From the NCBI GenBank assembly GCA_010093705.1, contig MU006094.1:843550-907549 (forward strand): a DNA stretch of 64,000 nucleotides, given 5' to 3'. Under the pieces are notes generated by a model that was not told where the DNA came from, did not search any database, and was given only the letters and a program-made list of their open reading frames with translations. Every line of letters starts with the position of its first letter. Position 1 is the first letter of the stretch. The position numbers and the translations under genes were made by a program. Origin of the DNA: Patellaria atrata CBS 101060. Taxonomy: Eukaryota > Ascomycota > Dothideomycetes > Patellariales > Patellariaceae. Positions 59,201 through 64,000 of the stretch are shown here, in pieces.

Positions 59201-59583
59201 ACTCCACTAACAGGGGCTAATTGTTTTCCATTTCCTAAGATCTACCAATCAGGAAATGATTCCACTAGGTTGATAGTAATTGAACATTCTACTTTTCTTT
59301 CCAGTTACTTTTCCGTATGACTGTATCAGCTCCACCGTTCTCAAGTCCTGGACGAAATGTTTCTCGGATCTACGCACATATCTCGAGTTATTCTGTTTGT
59401 GGCTTCGGCGTAAATTCCATTTTAACACTAGTAGAGGCTCTACCTCATCATACCCTTCCAGCTTTCCCTTAACCATTTCTCTATTGGCGGATAACGAGTT
59501 TCAAAGCTAGTTCAACACAGCGAACTGATCTTACATATTAAGAACCAGCATATGGCCATATAAAGACTTCGTTGTCTCATACA
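56214..59583. other. long gene-free stretch
   Basis: About 3.4 kb without a supportable gene. Near 58140-58700 there is CT/CAG-rich DNA with loosely repeated CCTCAGCCT-type words, and near 58313-58332 a CTTAC repeat. Frames of 60-110 codons overlap on both strands and have no family features. Confidence 0.45.
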
Positions 59584-60773
59584 ATGGATCAGCAGCATCA
59601 AGACACAACTACGATAAGTTCGGAGTCTTCAGTAGGCTCAACGACATCTCCGCGAATTCATATACCCTCGTCAAGTTACCTTACAGTACCAAACAATCCT
59701 CCTCGACGCCTCCGTTCTTCCTCTTTACCTCCTGGCCCACATACTCTACATCTTCCAACACGCAGTACTCAATCGCAGCCTTCAACGTCTCCTACTATCG
59801 TCGGCGCACCATTTCCTATCCTTCTATCACAACCCGTAGCGCATGACCCTCCAGACCTATTTAGTTATAGTGATCCAACAACCCCCATTGCTCTCACCGA
59901 GCAACTTTTACAAGACACAGCATTAAGGCGAGAGCTACCCTTCATGTCTGTTTACTCGACGTCATCTGTGGATTCGGATTTCAGCAACCCCCCAGCTAGA
60001 GTATACAAACTTCCGTCATTCGCAGATATGAGTGACCGTAGGAGTATTAGTGAGGTAAGCTTCACTGATCCATGCTCCACCCTCAGAAATATGTATTTTG
60101 TGAAATATTCTACAAGTTAAGATTGCTGACAGCTAGCTAGTCGGAAAAGCATCAGCTTGTGCAATCGTTGAATTCGCACCGTGTGAACACACTTGTCGAG
60201 CTACGAAGAATCGAAAAGATCTTCGCTAGTCTAGGGTCTCCTGATGTAACTGGACCTATGACAGCAGCCTGTATGTTGTTCTTACTCTGTCCTGCTTACG
60301 TACTAATAGCTTTCAGGGTCTTATTACGTCAACAGCCACAGTCTATTGACAGAACTACGGAATCTTACCAAGAATTATCCTTTTAGGTAAAGCATACAAA
60401 GTTCGAAATAGTGGTAAATTAGAACGCTAACATTTCTTTACAGCTCCGAGTGCCTTGATGAAGCGAAACGACGAGTATACTCTGATCCTGAAAGTAATAA
60501 AAGCTGGAATCTCTGTTGGCTTGTGCTATCAAAACTACAAAATGAGTACGTCTCTACGAAAAATACGCTTATCTTCTCAACACAATAATTCTGACATTCT
60601 GTAGCCAACTCATTAGATATTATGCACATTATCAAGCCTCTCAACCACAGATGTGGGGGGGCCAGATCCCCACTGCTGATGGTGTGCAACGCCTGAGCGA
60701 CGCCTTTTACAACGAATGGAACTGGGCTGCAAGCGAAATGCTGCGACACTGGGATGTACCTCCTTGCGTTTGA
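59584..60773 (+). CDS. five-exon protein of unknown function
   Basis: Exons: 59584-60054, 60141-60270, 60317-60386, 60444-60545 and 60605-60773, giving 313 residues. All four introns are GT-AG, 46 to 86 nt long, and every join keeps the frame, which strongly supports a real gene. The N-terminal 155 residues are disordered and rich in Ser, Thr and Pro (for example PPRRLRSSSLPPGPHTLHLP). The C-terminal half, from the second exon, is helical and aromatic: LVELRRIEKIFASLGS, WSYYVNSHSLLTELRNLT, WNLCWLVLSKLQNDQLIRYY, then WNWAASEMLRHWDVPPC. I chose the ATG at 59584. I do not recognise the family. No signal peptide, membrane helix or zinc-binding motif is apparent. Confidence 0.75.
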
Positions 60774-61638
60774 GATCCTCATGTGCGCCCTTTGAATTTA
60801 ACTGAAAAGCGTTGCTTTGCTGCATGAACCGATGAGCGTTTGATTAGTCTCATTTCAGGGGTATAATGGGGATTGAGGCGCTGCTTAGAGGTATGGAGTT
60901 GAAGCATGGCAGATTTATCTTCTAATTCTTCTTTCGGGCTTTACTTGTTGATTGAGATTGTAAGCTCAGAGCTGGATCTCAGGCCTCTTGGTAATGGTTT
61001 CTTTCTTGGTTTTTTGTCTTGTTCTAACACCTTTACATTATTGATACCTTTCTTAGATAGACTTATTCGTTTTGTTTGTTCGAAGATACCATATATTCTG
61101 CTCCGCGATCTTATATATGAAGAGTATGAGGGTTTTTTTTTCTTATAAATCAATACCCAGGAAGAGGCGCATGAACAACTACACAATACATGAAAGACGG
61201 CATTGTAATAGGGTGTATCCTATAAGATAAGCTAAGAATGAAAGCATATGAAATCGATACTGACTACGTCTACGACAAAGATTTACTTACTCCTCCCAAG
61301 GATCAATAAGATGGAGCGCATAGATGGTGATAAGAAGGGCTGATTTGATCGCTTGATTTATAGAAGATATGCATGACCATCTATCTTCTTCCTTTCGCCC
61401 GCTTCATCCTCTATAACACCTCAAAGTAAGTAATGAAGGAATGCTGAACATGAAGTTGAATTTGAGGTCTGTGCCAAGCATGGAGTCGGCTTAAAGTTAA
61501 ATTAAAGTTAATTCTATCTTTAGAACTAACTTCACGGAGGGCCCGAAGCTGTACCTGGAGTTCATCAGCGAACGTCTGATCGTTATTAGGGGGAACTCTC
61601 ATAAAACAATCGCCTTCTGCATTGTCCCTTTCTATGCT
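60774..61638. other. spacer without recognised gene
   Basis: T-rich 3' flank of the five-exon gene and promoter of the acetyltransferase gene. A minus-strand frame at 61411-61602 (MRVPPNNDQTFADELQVQL...) has protein-like composition but no confirmed exon structure. Confidence 0.4.
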
Positions 61639-62418
61639 ATGTTCCAGACATCCCTCACAGCTTGGCTGAACAAGCCAAAGACTGTTAAAGAGCCCCCCCC
61701 AAATTTAATACCATTAACAACAAATGTAAACATTCTCATAGCTAATGGTCCACAGAACATCAAAGCAGCACCTCCCAGGCAGGATGATATAATCTCATGT
61801 CCGAAATCGCCCCGTAAACATGTACCATCATTCGGGAAGCTCAATGCTCTGCCATCGAACGTCACACTCGAACACCTAACGCCAGAAACCCTGCCCGCCT
61901 TCAAACGCCTCAACGCTCTCCTCCTCCCAATCCCATACCCTCAAAAGTTCTACGATGAAATCTTCTCCGATCCCATAACAGCTGGAATCACACTAATGGC
62001 ACTCTGGCATTCCAAACCATCTACCGCCTCCATGTCATCCCCCTCCGAACCTTCAACCTCCAAGCCTACGCTCGTCGCCGCGATCCGGTGTCGCATTCTC
62101 CCCACCGAGTCAAAACCGACCCTCTACATCTCGACTATTGGCATCCTCTCACCTTACCGCTCTCATGGTCTAGCAACTCATCTTCTTTCACGCGTGTTGT
62201 CGCATGCGATTGAGGAGTACGATGTTGGGACAGTGAGCGCACATGTGTGGGAGGCGAATGCGGAGGGTAGGGAGTGGTATCGGAAGCGCGGATTTGAGGA
62301 GGTAGAGTGGGAGGAGGGGTATTATCGAAGGCTGAAACCGAACACGGCTATTAGGGTAGAGAGACGGGTGGGTGTAGGGGATTTGTTGATGACAGCGAGA
62401 GAGGAGAGTGAGGGTTGA
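61639..62418 (+). CDS. GNAT acetyltransferase, NAA50-like, with N-terminal PIP-box-like motif
   Basis: One exon, 259 residues. The GNAT fold begins near residue 75. It has VTLEHLTPETLPAFKRLNAL, LLPIPYPQKFYDEIFSDP (typical of NAA50/NAT13), a linker of about 20 Ser/Pro residues, and IRCRIL. The acetyl-CoA loop is in STIGILSPYRSHGLATHLL (RxxGLA), followed by VSAHVWEANAEGREWYRKRG. NAA50 acetylates protein N-termini and, in animals, supports sister-chromatid cohesion. The first residues, MFQTSLTAWLNKPK, resemble a PCNA-interacting peptide (QxxLxxWL). The N-terminal 70 residues are otherwise Pro/Asn-rich and disordered. The upstream region is shared with the poorly supported minus-strand frame next to it. 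Confidence 0.88.
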   Translation: MFQTSLTAWLNKPKTVKEPPPNLIPLTTNVNILIANGPQNIKAAPPRQDDIISCPKSPRKHVPSFGKLNALPSNVTLEHLTPETLPAFKRLNALLLPIPYPQKFYDEIFSDPITAGITLMALWHSKPSTASMSSPSEPSTSKPTLVAAIRCRILPTESKPTLYISTIGILSPYRSHGLATHLLSRVLSHAIEEYDVGTVSAHVWEANAEGREWYRKRGFEEVEWEEGYYRRLKPNTAIRVERRVGVGDLLMTAREESEG

Positions 62419-63530
62419 AGAGACGGTAATATTATGGTATGGTTCAGAGAGCAGTTCGATTGTTTGGACGCAGCAATAGGACAGACTGTAATGGTGGTTA
62501 ACTCTCGACGATGCTCTTCGCCCTAAGAATTGGTGCTAAGCGATACCGTTACACCTGGAAGTAGAGATTCTGACTCTCCTCTCGATATCTATGCTACTTC
62601 AGGAGACTGGCCGAAGATCGTCAGAAATTATTACGTCCCAATTACCATACGAGGAAAATGTGTTGCATCGTGAACAATTCAACCCTAACCTCGACTTTTA
62701 CTCGGACCGATTCGATCATCTACTCGGTTTATTATGCACATGAGAATTGAACTTCCTTCCGGACGATGACACCACTCTTCCTATTAAAGAATTTGCAGAG
62801 ATATTTGAAGAATTGAAAATGAGAGGCAGAAAACTTAGCTATTCAAGCAGTGACGCATAAAGAAAGTTCTTCAAAGCTGAGGTGGAAGCGGATGCGAAAA
62901 ATGTTCCAATCCAGTGGTTTCTCGAACACTTTCCAGCACCAAGAAGAGACGGCACACGATCATGGAACGAAGAAAGCACGCAATTACCAAGTGAAAGCTA
63001 CATATAACGGATTCTTTTTCGATGACGTACAATAAAACAGGGCTCGTCAGCAGTAATTGTGAAGTTTTCAGCTCTACAGACCAGGGTTCACAAACTTTTC
63101 AGGGGAAGGAAGAGAGTTTCAGTCTTATTGTAAGCTCAGGAAATCATCTGTCAATGAGTACCCGATTCAGGTGGAACTTTAGGCGAGAGGAAAGGGGTGT
63201 CTAGCTTCTATGCTATTGAATCACTTGTCATCTCTCATATGACTATTTCTCCTTAGTCGATCGGAAATATTTGCATATCAATAATCAGTATGGCTGAATA
63301 GAATAGTTTCTTTAAGGTAGTATTTCTGAATATCGTGTCATCTCAGCACAAAATCACTTTCAAAAGGGAACACTAAACATTCAAGTCTCCGTTCAATATA
63401 TTGTATTCAGATCACCTGAAACAGGTAATAGCAAAACTCGGAAAATTACCACGAGCTTCCGCTACCGTTGACAACAATACATGACCTCTTGCGCTGACGA
63501 TTAAACCCAGACCGCTTTTAGACTTTGTGA
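62419..63530. other. spacer with a decayed coding remnant
   Basis: This holds the 3' flank of the acetyltransferase gene, the remnant at 62621-63007, and 500 bp without any recognised feature before the partial gene at the window end. Confidence 0.45.
62621..63007 (+). pseudogene. decayed protein-coding remnant, unknown family
   Basis: A single reading frame of 129 codons has protein-like composition throughout: LPYEENVLHREQFNPNLDFY, then PIKEFAEIFEELKMRG, KFFKAEVEADAKNVPIQWF and LEHFPAPRRDG. It is interrupted by two in-frame stops of the kind that C-to-T change at CAA or CGA codons would give. No start, intron or family could be assigned. The plain reading is an old gene copy, possibly touched by RIP-like mutation. 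Introns spanning the interruptions were considered but no splice sites fit. Confidence 0.4.
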
Positions 63531-64000
63531 TTACGATCCTTGCAGTCTCCTTCGTTCTATCCATTTCAATAAAGCTTCCACGTCGCGATCATGCTGATCG
63601 GCTGGTACGTACATCCACGTCTCCTTCTCCCTGTTCCAGCCCCGGTTTGGCATGTACGCTTCCAACATGTAGTAGTTGTCTCTATGGAAGGGGAAGTCCA
63701 AGCTTGGCGGCCCACTCCTTTCAAGGAAGTAGTCTGTTCCAGATAATTCGTCTTCTTTGGTCATGTGAAATCTTCTACGCTTGTTTCCCTTGTTCTCCCC
63801 GTGCCGACGAATAGAGCAAACAGTAGAGTTTAGATGTACCTCTAGAATGAGCGCATGCCATAAGGGGCTGCGCAAAGCTTTTGAGACTATTGCAGCGTTG
63901 GCCACGATAAGATCGGTATTCCACTGTGGTTGCGTTCCGCGCGGTATCATCGGAATAGGTTCGCCCTTCTCTAGATTAGGTTGCCAGTGGGCAAAATCAA
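63531..64000 (-). CDS. partial gene cut by window end, unrecognised protein
   Basis: The frame stays open from the stop at 63531 to the last base, giving at least 156 residues with the 5' part missing. It includes DFAHWQPNLEKGEPIPMIPR, then VANAAIVSKALRSPLWHALI, a basic RRHGENKGNKRRRF stretch, PPSLDFPFHRDNYYMLEAYM and a C-terminal DVEALLKWIERRRLQ. An internal Met at 63950 could be a start but open frame upstream of it suggests otherwise. The sequence is rich in Trp, Arg and Asn. I do not recognise a family and cannot say whether introns exist upstream. Confidence 0.55.
   Translation of the reverse strand, partial: DFAHWQPNLEKGEPIPMIPRGTQPQWNTDLIVANAAIVSKALRSPLWHALILEVHLNSTVCSIRRHGENKGNKRRRFHMTKEDELSGTDYFLERSGPPSLDFPFHRDNYYMLEAYMPNRGWNREKETWMYVPADQHDRDVEALLKWIERRRLQGS

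Noticed and set aside
61411-61602. Minus-strand frame MRVPPNNDQTFADELQVQL beside the acetyltransferase gene
   Set aside because: A GTTAGT donor and a possible second exon near 61400 exist, but no in-phase join or family could be settled.

Overview
The window looks like nuclear DNA of a filamentous ascomycete (Pezizomycotina; Leotiomycetes is an impression, not proven). The signs are short GT-AG introns with CTAAC-type branch sites, an AreA/NIT2 GATA factor with the fungal-specific C-terminus, DASH-complex Hsk3, an RTA1-family membrane protein, Tim17 and Cbp4 genes split into many small exons, and roomy intergenic spacers. Exon models were built by hand from homologous frames and splice consensus; several genes (TIM17, CBP4, ARPC4, HSK3, REC8) become visible only after splicing.

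Layout. 2-12 kb: a pathogen-related (PRp/SnoaL-like) protein with a long acidic tail, a cysteine-rich single-pass membrane protein, and TIM17. 12-14 kb: a histidine acid phosphatase with one problematic intron. 15-22 kb: an apparent copper-handling group made of a ferric/cupric reductase and a CTR copper transporter, divergent from one promoter and both with His/Met-rich N-termini, then tRNA-Lys(UUU) and a BIM1-like/X325 copper-binding surface protein. 24-27 kb: a BTB protein and CBP4. 28 kb: an intron-containing tRNA-Asn(GUU) in a gene-poor stretch. 30-36 kb: an RTA1-like protein, a secreted SGNH esterase, BLOC-1 subunit CNL1 and a small membrane protein. 37-41 kb: areA. 42-49 kb: a tiny two-exon gene, then HSK3 divergent from a small membrane protein, then a Ser/Thr-rich type I membrane protein. 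50-56 kb: REC8, UBP6 and ARPC4. 59-62 kb: an unrecognised five-exon gene and an NAA50-like acetyltransferase. The window ends inside a further gene.

Most genes are unrelated housekeeping functions. The best case for genes working together is 15-22 kb: the reductase would make Cu(I), the CTR protein would import it, and the BIM1-like protein would bind or hand over copper at the cell surface. Other points of note are two GC-AG introns in neighbouring divergent genes (UBP6, ARPC4), a one-nucleotide phase conflict in the phosphatase, C45 and C30 homopolymers, and a decayed coding stretch near 62.8 kb. I recognised no retroelement, DNA transposon, CRISPR array or rRNA gene.
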